DNA of 64,000 nucleotides from Nakaseomyces glabratus (taxonomy: Eukaryota > Ascomycota > Saccharomycetes > Saccharomycetales > Saccharomycetaceae), in contig NC_088958.1 of NCBI RefSeq assembly GCF_010111755.1, forward strand, positions 992,001 to 1,056,000, given 5' to 3'. Position numbers and translations under genes: made by a program. The notes beneath the pieces are model-generated. The model was not told the origin of the DNA. It saw only the letters and a list, made by a program, of their open reading frames with translations, and did no database searches. Each line of letters starts with the position of its first letter. Positions within the stretch are counted from its first letter, which is position 1. Shown here one piece after another: positions 21,568 through 32,494 of the stretch.

Positions 21568-22082
21568 TAGATGAAGAATACTACAATTTGTGTGACCGTC
21601 CATGAAATACATCTTGATAATTATGGTCACGTGATCGATCCTGGGGTTCATGCCTTTTACTCTATTTGTGAAGCAGAACAGTTCTAGCAAGTGAGTATGA
21701 ATGCGAAGAGCACTGTCACCTTTCCTACCAGGTGGAGCAGTGCTTCACACTGCAGCAGTTGTGAAGCAATCTCTCCCTCTCCTCAATTGTCCTGAATGCA
21801 TCACACCTCAGTGCATCTAACGGATAAACAAATACTAAAAGCGGGGTTTAGAGCACAATTTTGTAACGAGGGGGCATCGATTCCGAAGGGGTTATGCTTG
21901 TAAAGATATGATTCACAAAGTATATATAGTAGGTTCAAGTCGGTTAAGATAGCTCTTGTTGCTTACCCATTTCTCGGAAAGTGTAAAAACGAAATAGGTA
22001 TCAAGCGTTGCACAGACAGACAATTTACGCCAAACGGTGAAATTACAAATTATTTCTATCATAACATAATATTGAGTGAGAG
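21568..22082 (+). promoter_or_regulatory. TMA17 upstream region: E-box, STREs, repeated 9-mer
   Basis: TCACGTGA at 21627-21634 is a Cbf1-type palindrome. Two stress-response elements (AGGGG) occur at 21869-21873 and 21887-21891, about 200 bp from the TMA17 start. TGTGAAGCA occurs at 21667-21675 and 21760-21768 and inverted (TGCTTCACA) at 21741-21749. TMA17 of S. cerevisiae is stress induced, which fits the STREs. No gene is seen here. Confidence 0.55.
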
Positions 22083-22532
22083 ATGACTAGTGCTAGCGGA
22101 ATGAAAAGGCCGGTCGATGTGGCCAATTTTAAAATAGCGATCAGGGATATGGGTGATGATGAGCTCGGCAGAGTGAAGCAAGAAGTTGAGAACAGTATCA
22201 GACACCTGACCCGGTCAAACGAGAGATTGCATCGATACATCAAGAAGTTGCAAGGGCATGCTGTAGAGTTGGAAGATGGTGAGGAGATGGATGAGAATTT
22301 GGGCTCGGACGACATTGAGTTGTTTCAGGAGTCTATTAGGGAGAACGAGCTGGTCTTGGATAACTCCCGGGAAAGATTAGAGGCTTTGCATGACGAGCTG
22401 GCGTATAGAAAAGCACAACATCCTGATGGCAAGTCCAACCCTGAGGGCAGCCTCGCAGAACGTAAACTGTCTGCCATTGACATGGACAACACAAACGTTG
22501 ACGTCGCTGCACCAAATTCCATCTACTTGTAG
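22083..22532 (+). CDS. TMA17: Tma17/Adc17, stress-induced proteasome assembly chaperone
   Basis: A 149-residue protein (S. cerevisiae 150). Adc17 binds the N-terminal coiled coil of Rpt6 and helps assemble the proteasome base when proteasomes are stressed. The sequence is largely helical and charged: GDDELGRVKQEVENSIRHL, then TRSNERLHRYIKKLQG, an acidic loop (LEDGEEMDENLGSDD), and a second helix (SIRENELVLDNSRERLEALHDEL). There are no enzyme motifs. Order YDL109C-TMA17-RRP42 equals YDL109C-YDL110C-YDL111C. Confidence 0.93.
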   Translation: MTSASGMKRPVDVANFKIAIRDMGDDELGRVKQEVENSIRHLTRSNERLHRYIKKLQGHAVELEDGEEMDENLGSDDIELFQESIRENELVLDNSRERLEALHDELAYRKAQHPDGKSNPEGSLAERKLSAIDMDNTNVDVAAPNSIYL

Positions 22533-22903
22533 TACAGAATCCGCAATCCCTTACAGCACTTCGCATGGTTACTTCTCCCACTAGCAGAGGATGATTAGAA
22601 TCCTATTAGAGTTTCCTACATAAGCAATACACCAATAGTCATGCCCAAACTACGTACTATTATCATATTTAGTGCTGGTTTTGCTATTCTGTAAATTCAT
22701 CCACAGAAAAAGCCGCAGAAAATTCTTACGTATTTCAGTTTTATAATTTTTTGCCAAAAAGAACGGCGAGCTCATCGCAAAATTTTTTTTATATAGAAGA
22801 AACGTTAGAAATAGTGAATATTGATGCGAATTTCGATTAGTAGTAGCTAGCCATTGAACAGAATCAACTCGTATCATATCAGAGCGTTGTATTATCTTTA
22901 GAC
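22533..22903 (+). promoter_or_regulatory. RRP42 upstream region with PAC and RRPE-like elements
   Basis: GAGCTCATCGC at 22768-22778 is a PAC core in reverse orientation, 126-136 bp upstream of the RRP42 ATG. It abuts AAAATTTTTTTT at about 22779-22790, an RRPE-like A/T element. This pairing is typical of rRNA-processing genes. Confidence 0.75.
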
Positions 22904-23698
22904 ATGGTTTTGTCAGTTACTGAGAAGGCGTTTTTAGCGGACTCTTTGAAAGCCGACCCCGTTATTAGGCCCGATGGTAGGGAAGCGTACCAGAACAGAC
23001 CCATTGAATTGTTTGTGAATTTCCTTCCCAGTTCTAACGGTTCTTCCAGAATAATTGCTAGTGACGGTAGTGAATGTATTGTTAGTGTGAAGTCGAAGGT
23101 AGTAGACCACACCTTGGAAGATGAGTTGATTGAAGTGGATGTTGACATAGTGGGATACAGAGACGACTCCCTGTTGGTGGAGTCTACATCCTCGTTTCTG
23201 AAGAAGGCTTTGAGGTTGGGAGAAACAGTTGAGAGAAAGTCTTTGCAACTAACCACAAAATATAGTTTTAAGTTATACATTGATATCCTGGTGATATCGT
23301 GCAACTCTAACCCAACATCACTAATATCTTTTGGGATGTATACAGCATTAAAATCCACATACCTACCGAAACTAATATCCAGTTACGATGATTTACAAGT
23401 CGAGGAGCTTCCTACATTTCACGACTATGATTTAGTAAAACTTGAGATCGATCCACCAGTTGTTTTCCTATTGGCAATTGTCGGCGATAATATTATACTT
23501 GATCCTGCCGCAAATGAATGTGAAGTTGCAAATAACGGCTTATTATTGACTTGGTCAAATGGTAAAATAGTATCACCAGTTCGTACCATCGCTTTAAATG
23601 ACACCCATTTAGAGGGATTTGATCAAAATATCATTAAACTGGCATATGAAATGGTCACGCAATATGCTCCGGAAATTGTACGAGCATTGGATCAGTAG
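22904..23698 (+). CDS. RRP42: Rrp42, RNA exosome core subunit
   Basis: A 264-residue RNase PH-like protein (S. cerevisiae 265). It pairs in the six-membered ring of the exosome, which processes and degrades RNA in nucleus and cytoplasm; in yeast the ring is catalytically dead. The start MVLSVTEKAFLADSLKADP and RPDGREAYQNRPIEL are typical of Rrp42/Rrp45 types. Phosphorolytic residues are not evident, as expected. The upstream PAC box fits co-regulation with ribosome biogenesis. Confidence 0.95.
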   Translation: MVLSVTEKAFLADSLKADPVIRPDGREAYQNRPIELFVNFLPSSNGSSRIIASDGSECIVSVKSKVVDHTLEDELIEVDVDIVGYRDDSLLVESTSSFLKKALRLGETVERKSLQLTTKYSFKLYIDILVISCNSNPTSLISFGMYTALKSTYLPKLISSYDDLQVEELPTFHDYDLVKLEIDPPVVFLLAIVGDNIILDPAANECEVANNGLLLTWSNGKIVSPVRTIALNDTHLEGFDQNIIKLAYEMVTQYAPEIVRALDQ

Positions 23699-23787
23699 TG
23701 TATGGAGGTCGAGAAATTTCTAACTATTTAACGAGCATATATCTATATAACTAGAATTATAAAATTATGGCATTTAAGATTAACATT

Positions 23788-26700
23788 CTATAGTATCTGT
23801 GCTGAATAAGAATGTACAATGACTGCTGTTGCTGTTTGGATGTTCATCGAGCGAATGACACCATGCTGTTTGATTTCTAGGCACAAGTCAAGCTCATTTA
23901 AAAGATGACCAGGTATACCATGGGCTTCTGTACCCAAAAGTATCAAACTCTTTGATGGAAACTTGAAGTTATTATCCAGCTTAATAGACTTATCAGTTTG
24001 TTCGAGTCCAATCAGCGTATATCCCTCTTTCTTTTTCTCTTTCATGAACTTGCTTATCTCATCAATTGGTACTTCCTCCATTGGCATCCATTTATCAGCA
24101 GTGACAGCGACATTCTTAAACTGAGGATGGTTCTTGACCCTCAAATCTTGAACTGTTAATAAGCCTACACCTAAAACATCACATAGTCTGCAAATACCAC
24201 CTAGATTTGGAGGCTTGTCAACTAGTGAGGAGACCACAATTAACTCGGACCTTTTAATCATAGAGTTGGAACGTTTTTGATCGATGTCTAGTACAGTTTC
24301 CCACGCACCACTTTTAGTTTGTAGAGAATCAGATAAAGCATTTTGAGATGTAACATTTGGGTTAGATACATTCTTACTTTCTCTCTTGCTTAACCATTTA
24401 TCATTCTCATCGATTCCGATAGGTATTGGAAGGTCTGTTGATTGCGGTATGTACTTCTCAAAGTCAGATTTTGATAAATAGGGTACTTCATGATCGATAC
24501 ATTTCATTAGTACACCACCAAATAGGCCAGTTAATGTACAGTCATCTACAAGATCCCATACATTAGCATCACCGGTTCTATATTGTCCAACGATTTGTGC
24601 TTCCTTAGAATTTTCATACAATTTTTGTAGAATTAACTTCAATGAGGAATCTTGTAAAACTTCTTTGAATTTTGGCCAGAAAGAAAGTATCAGAGAATTA
24701 GAAAAGTGTCTTACAAGGGGCTTATTTGAAGTACAGTTTGCAACTAGTAATGCTACAAATCTGTCCTGTAAAGTTGAGAAGTATTCGTTTTTAATATCAA
24801 ATACCATGGCCTTGAGAGTAATGTAAATGATTTTCTCCACAGTGACCACAAGGATAGGTTTGCTATGATCATCAAAATGACTAAACAAATAGTTGGCTTG
24901 TTTGGTCAGCTTTTCAGATTCTTGATGAGCTAAAACATGTGCAATTGACCATTCCTTGCATATCCTTACTAATGGCGAACTCTCGTCTTCGATACTTGAT
25001 AACATTTGTTCAAAGATGGACCACTCTATGGATTTGGCATCTGAAGTTACCACACATAATAAGATCAATTGCCACAACAATAGGCGTTCTAGACCTTCGA
25101 CACCGTCAGTTCGCTTAACTGGGACTAAAGCTTTTGTTTGAGTTACTATGTATTTTACAATAGCATTCTTTGTTGTATTGTTGCAAAACAGTATGGCGGA
25201 AATTATATGCACTCTACAGGAATGCTCATCATCACCGTAAACTTGGTAGTACAAAGATTGTTGCAAACCAAAAAATGCTGATACATGGTTTTCATAGAAC
25301 TTAGAAATAACAGGTTTTAATTTGAAAACGTTCTCGCCCATCTGGACGGTTTTGAATGCATTAACCATGATCGCAATCATCCATTCACACTTCAATAAAA
25401 GAGAGTTGTATGACATGAAGAACTCGTTGATTCTTTTTCCTAGATGAGGAAGTAATGACCGCCTTGAATATGCCTTAGAAATAATATCCAGTCCAATTTT
25501 TGATATTTTCGTCTCGTACTCACTATCAGTTGTTACTAATAGAAGAATATGAGGATGAAATAGCGTATCTATAAATGCTAAGTGCAAATCCCGTTCCTTC
25601 AAAATTAATCTTTCGCCGCTTATATTATCCCATATAGTTGACAATATAGTGATTATATGTTTACCTATTACAACTTGTTCATCATGTAGTTTGTTGGCGA
25701 TAGGAATGAGATATGTCGATGTTAGTGTCTGGCAAATGGATACTGCACCTAGGTTGCCCAGATAATAGCCATTGTCGGTATTAACGTTACTTTCTAATAT
25801 ATTAAGAATATTGATAATATCATTTCTTTCCTGTCGTAATGGAGTGGTTTTTAAGTAAACAAATAGTAATTTGAAATAAGTATCATACAATGAATCTTTC
25901 ATTTTATAGTCACTATCTGTTTTTTTGGCAGTATTAAACTTCTTTATGGATTCGTATATGTCACAAATATCAGTGAATGCAAAATCGACGACAATTGTAC
26001 CATAATTTATCATATTCTGATACAAGGCAACAAAAAACTTAAACTTTTCAGGTTCGAAATTCTCTCTTAAAGAAACATATAATGATTGTACATTTAGATT
26101 GCTCCATATTCCTTGGTTAATGGTCTTTGCCCTAGTTAAAATATCACAATCTTTGGGATATTCATTCAATTCTTTTGCATCTAAAAGTCTTACCAGTTCT
26201 GTAGAAATGATACTGTTATCCTCGGGCTGAAGGTTATCCAATTTTATTAGTTGTTTGATTACATTAATATCTGTGCGAGGCCCTGAAATATCGAAGAGAG
26301 TTACAGCCACAGCATCAAATACAGAATCCACACCTAACGAGGGACTTAACTGCTCATCTACCAAAATTGGATTGAAGTTGATAACACAATGTTCTCTGAA
26401 ATCTTCTACCAATGGCTTTACGTATTTAAAGTCACCACGTTGACATTTAATATGAGCAACAACTGATTGGACCAACTCAGCAGCGCTTATGGAATTGTTC
26501 CCATGCAGTAGTAACCTTAGGAGAATATGCTGTAAAGTGGTTTCAAAAACTTCCTCCTCACATTCAAATTCAAATAATCGACGAATCAATCTGAAGTGTT
26601 TACTTTGTAAAGATTTTGGAACTTGAGTATTTAGACAGTTCAAAATACCATAAGTAACATATATCCTTGCCGGATCAAAAGAGGTTCCTTGGTCTATTAA

Positions 26701-28050
26701 CAACTCTAGTATTGAGGAAATGATTTCTGATTTAATGTTGGAGGCGAGAATAATACTTTTTATGAACTCTGATAGTTTATCACCGTAAGGGCATTCACAA
26801 CCAATCACATTGAAAAAATGGGCGTTCATTAATGCGGGGATAAAAGATGTTCTGAGCACATTTAAATTGGCTGAGAAAACTGACATGTTCTTTATATCCA
26901 GCATAATATTAACGATGTATTTTCTGACACTTTCCATGGAAGCAGTCAAACCTGTGGAGAACAACAACAAACTCCAAGTTGGGGGTAAATTATCATCATT
27001 GAAAATGTCAATAATATCATTTCTAGCATCTTGTATTTGATTTAGTGCAGTATCTACTGCCACAATTTCATACAAAGTTGTAAATCTTTTCCAAGATTCT
27101 ATTATCTTTACATTTTGTTGAGGATCCCACTTGAACATTTCATGTTCTAGTGGTTCACTGACCTTATCAACAATCTTTAAAATAGCGAGTTTGACAATAG
27201 ATAGGCCTAGTTTTCTGTATTCATGTACTGTATGATTCAACGAGGAATGAATTAAGGTCCAAAACTCTTGAGTTTTAACAAATTGAACCCCCTGATCTGA
27301 AATACCCTCATTGGATAAAATTCTCAACAACAATGATAGGCACACTCTTTGCTTCCAGTCAATCTCATCTTTCTCTAAATTCATTAAGGTGATGACATGC
27401 CATAGGAACAGGTCAAATGATTGTGATTTTAATGATTGAGAAACTACAGATTGATGTGTCCATCTCATAAGTCTGGAGCAAGATGTAGCTATATTTTCAA
27501 TATTGCAAGCTTGCAGGACAATTAATATTTTGTCTAACGCCACTAGTTCTAACGTCTGCAAACTTTCTTGTTTGAGGAATAGAAGTTCCAAAAATGCGAG
27601 GTAAGTTATGACTGTGGATGTTTCTTCTTGCTCCATGTCATGCTCCGCGATGGAACACTCACTTTCATATACTTTCTTCATCGCTTCAGAAAAGCATCTA
27701 CCCATGTTGCATCTGATGTAGTTATCTAACATCACACTTATCTTCCGTTCAATTTTGACCCAAAGATCAGGCACCGATACCACAATTTTGGCGAATATAT
27801 CCATATCTTCGGATAAATGCTCACAGCCGACATCTCTGTGTGCATTCTGTAGGTCTATCTCCTGAACTTCGTTATCAACCTTGGAAACAACTTTCTCAAA
27901 TAGAGCTTCGACATGTGAACCACTCAATTGTTCATGGGCATCAATAACACCTACAAGTGCGCTAAAATTGTCCTGCTCTATTAGGTCATCGAGAAGCGAA
28001 ACTCGTTGTTCAGCGTTCAAGTAACGCAGAACCACCAAACTTTCAGACAT
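23788..28050 (-). CDS. TRM3: Trm3, tRNA (guanosine-18) 2'-O-methyltransferase
   Basis: A 1420-residue protein (S. cerevisiae 1436). It makes Gm18 in the D-loop of many tRNAs, using S-adenosylmethionine. The SpoU/SPOUT catalytic domain is C-terminal (about 1265-1420) with the three family motifs: NLGGICRLCDVLGVG (motif 1), LILLGTEAHGIPG (motif 2) and EIKQHGVIRSMNIQTATAVIVHSY (motif 3, forming the knot). The first 1250 residues are helical, without recognisable motifs, as in the family, and probably hold tRNA. It converges with RRP42 with only 89 bp between stops. Confidence 0.97.
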   Translation of the reverse strand: MSESLVVLRYLNAEQRVSLLDDLIEQDNFSALVGVIDAHEQLSGSHVEALFEKVVSKVDNEVQEIDLQNAHRDVGCEHLSEDMDIFAKIVVSVPDLWVKIERKISVMLDNYIRCNMGRCFSEAMKKVYESECSIAEHDMEQEETSTVITYLAFLELLFLKQESLQTLELVALDKILIVLQACNIENIATSCSRLMRWTHQSVVSQSLKSQSFDLFLWHVITLMNLEKDEIDWKQRVCLSLLLRILSNEGISDQGVQFVKTQEFWTLIHSSLNHTVHEYRKLGLSIVKLAILKIVDKVSEPLEHEMFKWDPQQNVKIIESWKRFTTLYEIVAVDTALNQIQDARNDIIDIFNDDNLPPTWSLLLFSTGLTASMESVRKYIVNIMLDIKNMSVFSANLNVLRTSFIPALMNAHFFNVIGCECPYGDKLSEFIKSIILASNIKSEIISSILELLIDQGTSFDPARIYVTYGILNCLNTQVPKSLQSKHFRLIRRLFEFECEEEVFETTLQHILLRLLLHGNNSISAAELVQSVVAHIKCQRGDFKYVKPLVEDFREHCVINFNPILVDEQLSPSLGVDSVFDAVAVTLFDISGPRTDINVIKQLIKLDNLQPEDNSIISTELVRLLDAKELNEYPKDCDILTRAKTINQGIWSNLNVQSLYVSLRENFEPEKFKFFVALYQNMINYGTIVVDFAFTDICDIYESIKKFNTAKKTDSDYKMKDSLYDTYFKLLFVYLKTTPLRQERNDIINILNILESNVNTDNGYYLGNLGAVSICQTLTSTYLIPIANKLHDEQVVIGKHIITILSTIWDNISGERLILKERDLHLAFIDTLFHPHILLLVTTDSEYETKISKIGLDIISKAYSRRSLLPHLGKRINEFFMSYNSLLLKCEWMIAIMVNAFKTVQMGENVFKLKPVISKFYENHVSAFFGLQQSLYYQVYGDDEHSCRVHIISAILFCNNTTKNAIVKYIVTQTKALVPVKRTDGVEGLERLLLWQLILLCVVTSDAKSIEWSIFEQMLSSIEDESSPLVRICKEWSIAHVLAHQESEKLTKQANYLFSHFDDHSKPILVVTVEKIIYITLKAMVFDIKNEYFSTLQDRFVALLVANCTSNKPLVRHFSNSLILSFWPKFKEVLQDSSLKLILQKLYENSKEAQIVGQYRTGDANVWDLVDDCTLTGLFGGVLMKCIDHEVPYLSKSDFEKYIPQSTDLPIPIGIDENDKWLSKRESKNVSNPNVTSQNALSDSLQTKSGAWETVLDIDQKRSNSMIKRSELIVVSSLVDKPPNLGGICRLCDVLGVGLLTVQDLRVKNHPQFKNVAVTADKWMPMEEVPIDEISKFMKEKKKEGYTLIGLEQTDKSIKLDNNFKFPSKSLILLGTEAHGIPGHLLNELDLCLEIKQHGVIRSMNIQTATAVIVHSYSAQIL

Positions 28051-28598
28051 TGGCTATGAGGTCAAACTACACTGTGCTTCCTACCACTGAGGAAAAGAGC
28101 TAATGACTCACCATCTCCAAATACAAAATCTTGATGTACAATTAATATTTGCACTACTTCGAGCCAGTAAGCGATGAGATGAGCTCATCACTGCGAAGTG
28201 AAAAAGTTTTATCGTCAAGAGCGAGAACTTTGGAAATCGTGTCTTGCTGAAACTTTAAAGGGAACAAAGGAATGAGAGCCATAGTGCTGAGTAGCTACAA
28301 CTGAGAGAAGTATAACTACAGGTAGTGTTTAGACTCTCGGTAGCTAATTATTCGAGTTGTAGTCTAGGTTTAATAGCTATACTGAAGGATTGCAGGTTCA
28401 ATCTTTAGTTTGGGGAAGTGGCAAATTGAGGTCCGGGGATTAGGGATACATCAGCGCTAGAGTCTGTATTTATTGTATGGCTCTTAACTGTATAGGGCAT
28501 AAGCGATACTAAGCTTTAGTTATTATAATACATTTTAGTGGACGGTTCGATTGTATCTAATAGAAAAAGGAACTAATTCAAATCTTTATTCACTAGTC
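28051..28598. promoter_or_regulatory. Divergent promoter of TRM3 and ATG20, with full PAC box
   Basis: GCGATGAGATGAGC at 28171-28184 matches the long PAC consensus exactly. It is continued by TCATC, so that GATGAG and CTCATC form an inverted pair around AGCT. TGAAAAAGTTTT at about 28198-28209 is an RRPE with one extra base. Distance to the TRM3 ATG is about 120 bp and to ATG20 about 415 bp, so TRM3 is the likely target. The remainder shows nothing I can name. Confidence 0.8.
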
Positions 28599-30860
28599 AT
28601 GGGTAGATCGAAACGTTCTAAGAAGAAAAGCTTGGCTCATCTACAATCTGATGGGAAGGATAAGCTAAGCAGTGAGGAAAACATCTCCAGAGGAAGTGAA
28701 GTAGAGGAGTCTCCCGAGAACTTTGAGGAAGCACAGGACTACGGCGATTCCCTGAAAGACACTGATGAACAGAGTGATTCTATCACAGCTATAAGATCAG
28801 TTACTGGTGGAACAGCTAGTACAATCACCGATCTTAACAATAAATTCAAGTCACAAGAGTTAGTAGATAATGAAAAAGTCGAGATCAATACTAAATCAAC
28901 AGAGGAGGTCGGATGTAAGCCTAGCACGGATCATAGTACCGAGGCATTAGATGAAGGTCATGATACTGGTATTTCTAGTACCAACAAGGATGATAGTGAC
29001 GTTAGGATAATAGGTGATGATAATGAAGATAGTGAGGCTATTGAAAGTGTAGATATTAAAGGTAAAGTTAGCAGTGGTATTAGCGATGCAGATGTTCTGA
29101 AACCACAAGAGGAATTAGTTCATACTGCAATTCTAGAGAATGATAATCCTTTTTATGACGCCAATAAGGAAATTTCTGGATCAAAAAAGCTTGATGAAAA
29201 GGTAAATAGCGTGGATAGTATGGCAGAAACGACTAAGGTCAATTCTGGTGATAGCAAGCAAAGGATGGGAGATTTAGTAGTGCGAAGAAGTGAAAATTTG
29301 CATAACCCAAATCTTGACTATGAAGAGGAAGATGAAATACTTGTATCAAATACAGATACGAATAAACATTCGAAGGAATCAAGCTCAGCCTTGAACAACG
29401 CTAATATGAAATCTTTTGGTAACGCTGTTAAAAGTTACACCAAGAAATCTGGGAAGCATGTAAGAATATTGGAGGCCAAGAAAGTTTCTGAGGGTCAAAG
29501 TAGAACTTTTGTCGCATATTTCATAAAATACAATGGCCACATGGTGAGGAGAAGATATAGTGATTTCGAGAGCCTACGATCCATATTAGTAAAGTTATTC
29601 CCTCTAATGGTTATACCACCAATACCAGAAAAGGAAGGTTTGAAATCCTACAGTAAGGCTATTGCTGGTTTAAAGCACGCCAAATATATTCTTCCTTCGG
29701 AACAGACCGATTCGGTTGATTTATCCCTTTCAATAATAGATCAGTCAGTAAGTGACAAAGAAGAGAATATAATAAGACACAGAGTTAGAATTCTAACAAA
29801 ATTTCTGAATAGGTTACTTGATAATACTGACATCTCATCTACATCACTCATCGAGGACTTTCTTAACCCTAATAATTCAAATTGGAATGATTTTGTTACC
29901 AGCTCAGCCACATTTTCTATGTTACCTAGAAATCGACTGCAAGCAAATCCAGTGGATCCTACTAATACGACTAGAGTTCATGCCTGTCTTCCTATACCCA
30001 ATACCAGTGTAGCATTAGGTAAACGTGATCCGGAACTTTTTGTGAGTGGCAACGAAAATGATGATACCGATGGTTATATTCTTCTAGAAAAGGAGCATAA
30101 AAGATATGAATCCATTGTTAATAATACTTACAAATACAATAGGAGAATAACAAAGAACTTCAACGAAATGAAGCATGATTATGATGATCTTGCGGCTGCC
30201 TTTGCAGAGTTATCAAATCTAGATATATCATCCAATCCGAAGCATGTAGATTTCTGTGCTACTTTTGATAAGTCTTCTATTGCAATGCAAGCATTGGTGA
30301 GTAACTTATACTATAATATTGATGAGCCACTCAATGAAGCTATTTATAATACTAATGCTGTGACTGAATTGTTGATGTTTAGGAAGCTCAAGGCCGTACA
30401 ACTATATAAAGTAGAAAAATCATTGGTTGGGAAAGTTCATGAATTACAAAAGTTAGAAAAAGGTGAAAACAAAATAGAGTCCGAGCCTAACCAGGAAAGT
30501 TTGACTTCAGCTAGACGCCTATCTCCCATTCCTGCCCCTCAAAAATTAGGTGGATCGTTTTTCAATAAAATATCAGAGATAGCAAATAAGGTTAAAGAAT
30601 CGGTAAGTTATCAAGAGCTAGATGTAGAAACACAGATATCAAATTTGAGGAAAGAAATTGAAAGGTTAAAGGAGACGTCTGCAGTCACGACGAAGGATAT
30701 GGAGGTTATCAATGACACAATTTGTAAAGAGGAAGTGCCGAAAGCTCTCAAATGTGGTGAAAAAGAACTTGAAGATATACTTGCCAGTTACGCTTCATAT
30801 ATGAAAACATACGCTAAGCAAAATCTGGAATATTGGAAAAGCATTCAAGAGGCACGTTAA
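28599..30860 (+). CDS. ATG20: Atg20/Snx42, PX-BAR sorting nexin
   Basis: Starts at the ATG at 28599 (the frame is open 16 codons further back, but only to a TTG), giving 753 residues; S. cerevisiae Atg20 has 640. It binds PI3P on endosomes and the pre-autophagosomal structure, pairs with Snx4, and serves the Cvt pathway and Snc1 recycling. The first 270 residues are acidic and disordered, longer than in S. cerevisiae. The PX domain (about 277-415) has [11 protein letters not shown] and PPIPEKEG, the PI3P-binding signature. The BAR-type helical region (about 490-753) ends with [19 protein letters not shown]. It is transcribed away from TRM3, as in YDL112W-YDL113C. Confidence 0.93.
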
Positions 30861-31029
30861 TTCTTGGAGTTTAATAAATGAGAAAAATTTACCTTTAGAC
30901 TATATAACTGGTTATATGATGTCGTTATAGTATATATCATTCGCCTAAAGATAAAATATGATTAAATAATCACAGTTGCAAGAAGAGAATATTTTGGCGC
31001 TCTAGATTATAGTATTGTTGAGACTAACA

Positions 31030-31965
31030 TTACAGCATTTTTTTTTTAAGCTTGGTAACCCTATTCATCCCGCTAAGGTTCTTGAGAAGGTCCAAATACG
31101 ATTGATTAAGTATTTTTATATAGGGAATTAAGCCAGAATAGTATGGTCTTCTCAGTGTAGAGGATATTTTACTATCTACAGTTTTTATAATCTCAGTTGC
31201 AAGTTCATTAGGTGGTAGGTCTGGAGCTAGAAACTTTGAAGGCGTGTCAACATCCTTAAACATGGTTGTAGATATTTTACCTGGGCATACTAAAATTGCT
31301 TTCAGTCCTCTTCGATTGTATGCATACGAATTATGTGCATTGATCTGTTGATTTAAATAATTGTGTAATTCAATTAATCCACCTTTTGTAGCGCCATAGA
31401 CAATGAGACGAGAAGGTGTCAATTCACCTAAGACAGAAGCAATATTGATTATGCATCCATTTTTAGTGTATAACATTTCAGGTACAAACATGGACACTAA
31501 GTGGTACGATGCAATTAAGTTTACATTTATGACTCTTTGAATCTCTGCCTCAGTCATATCAGTCAATTGTTTGATGATCGTAATAGCTGCATTGTTCACC
31601 AAAATATTAACTTTACCAAAGTCTAGTAGAACTTTCTTTTTCATATGAGCAACCTGAAATGAGTCTGTGATATCACAACGATAGTGTATTATATTTGGGT
31701 ACTGTTTCACAAGCTGCTTTTTTGGTGGTACTACGTCAACAATAGCAACAATGACACTCTTATACCGCTGTACCAACGCAATGGCAATCTCAAGACCTAA
31801 CCCGCCACTACCGCCAGTAATCAACGCTACTAGAGTTTTTTCCTTATAGGTATCATAATCTAAATTAGTTGTTGGTTTTTTTTTAGCAAGTATCCTACTT
31901 TTAATATCAAGTATTCGATGCATATTAGCCCTCCACAATCTTCCAATATCTTCTGTGATGTCCAT
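31030..31965 (-). CDS. YDL114W: Short-chain dehydrogenase/reductase, YDL114W-like
   Basis: Starts at the ATG at 31965 (frame open 11 codons further, to a GTG only), giving 311 residues against 308 in S. cerevisiae. Classical SDR motifs: nucleotide binding TGGSGGLGLEIA, NNAA, and active site YGATKGG (Tyr-x-x-x-Lys) with a Ser in INIASVLGE upstream. The aspartate after beta-2 (VDVVPP) hints at NAD rather than NADP preference. The substrate is unknown; YDL114W is uncharacterised. The C-terminus is strongly basic (MNRVTKLKKKML). Confidence 0.88.
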   Translation of the reverse strand: MDITEDIGRLWRANMHRILDIKSRILAKKKPTTNLDYDTYKEKTLVALITGGSGGLGLEIAIALVQRYKSVIVAIVDVVPPKKQLVKQYPNIIHYRCDITDSFQVAHMKKKVLLDFGKVNILVNNAAITIIKQLTDMTEAEIQRVINVNLIASYHLVSMFVPEMLYTKNGCIINIASVLGELTPSRLIVYGATKGGLIELHNYLNQQINAHNSYAYNRRGLKAILVCPGKISTTMFKDVDTPSKFLAPDLPPNELATEIIKTVDSKISSTLRRPYYSGLIPYIKILNQSYLDLLKNLSGMNRVTKLKKKML

Positions 31966-32494
31966 TTCATTTACCCAATAAAGACCCACTGGATGCACAC
32001 CGCACTATATCACCAAGACTTGTAAGTAGCTATATGACTCTAATACCAAGAAATAATAGTCATCTCTTATGGTGACTACCGAATCGAGATTTTATGGATT
32101 TGATTTTGTGTTCCAATTGTGAAACTAGGAAATAATTACTATCACAACGAGAAAATATCAAAATACTACGCACTTTTTTTCAGAACTTAGCTGTAAATTC
32201 GAGATGTTTTAGCCGCATTTACAGTTTATGATTTCATATTATCACTACTGTCCAATTAAAGTCTATATTTCACATAAATATGGCCATTTAGTCAAACCTT
32301 TGATACCTTTTTGCGTAGCTCACCGTACTGAACAACGACGGACAAACAAGGCCATCACCAGGTCTAAGAGCTCATCGCATCGAAGGGGTTTGGATTATAC
32401 AAAACTATTGATATATGCCTTGATTGCCCGAACCAAATAGTAAATTCGAATAGGATCGTTATCATACAAGCTAGCTAGGAGTGCTGAGATTGAG
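31966..32494. promoter_or_regulatory. Divergent promoter of YDL114W-like gene and IWR1, with PAC core
   Basis: GAGCTCATCGC at 32368-32378 is a PAC core 117-127 bp upstream of the IWR1 ATG. A poly-T tract near 32174-32180 may help keep the region open. No gene is visible. Confidence 0.55.

Noticed and set aside
21626..21635. GTCACGTGAT as centromere element CDEI
   Set aside because: The flanks are not AT-rich and no CDEIII follows; it is read as a Cbf1-type promoter site instead.
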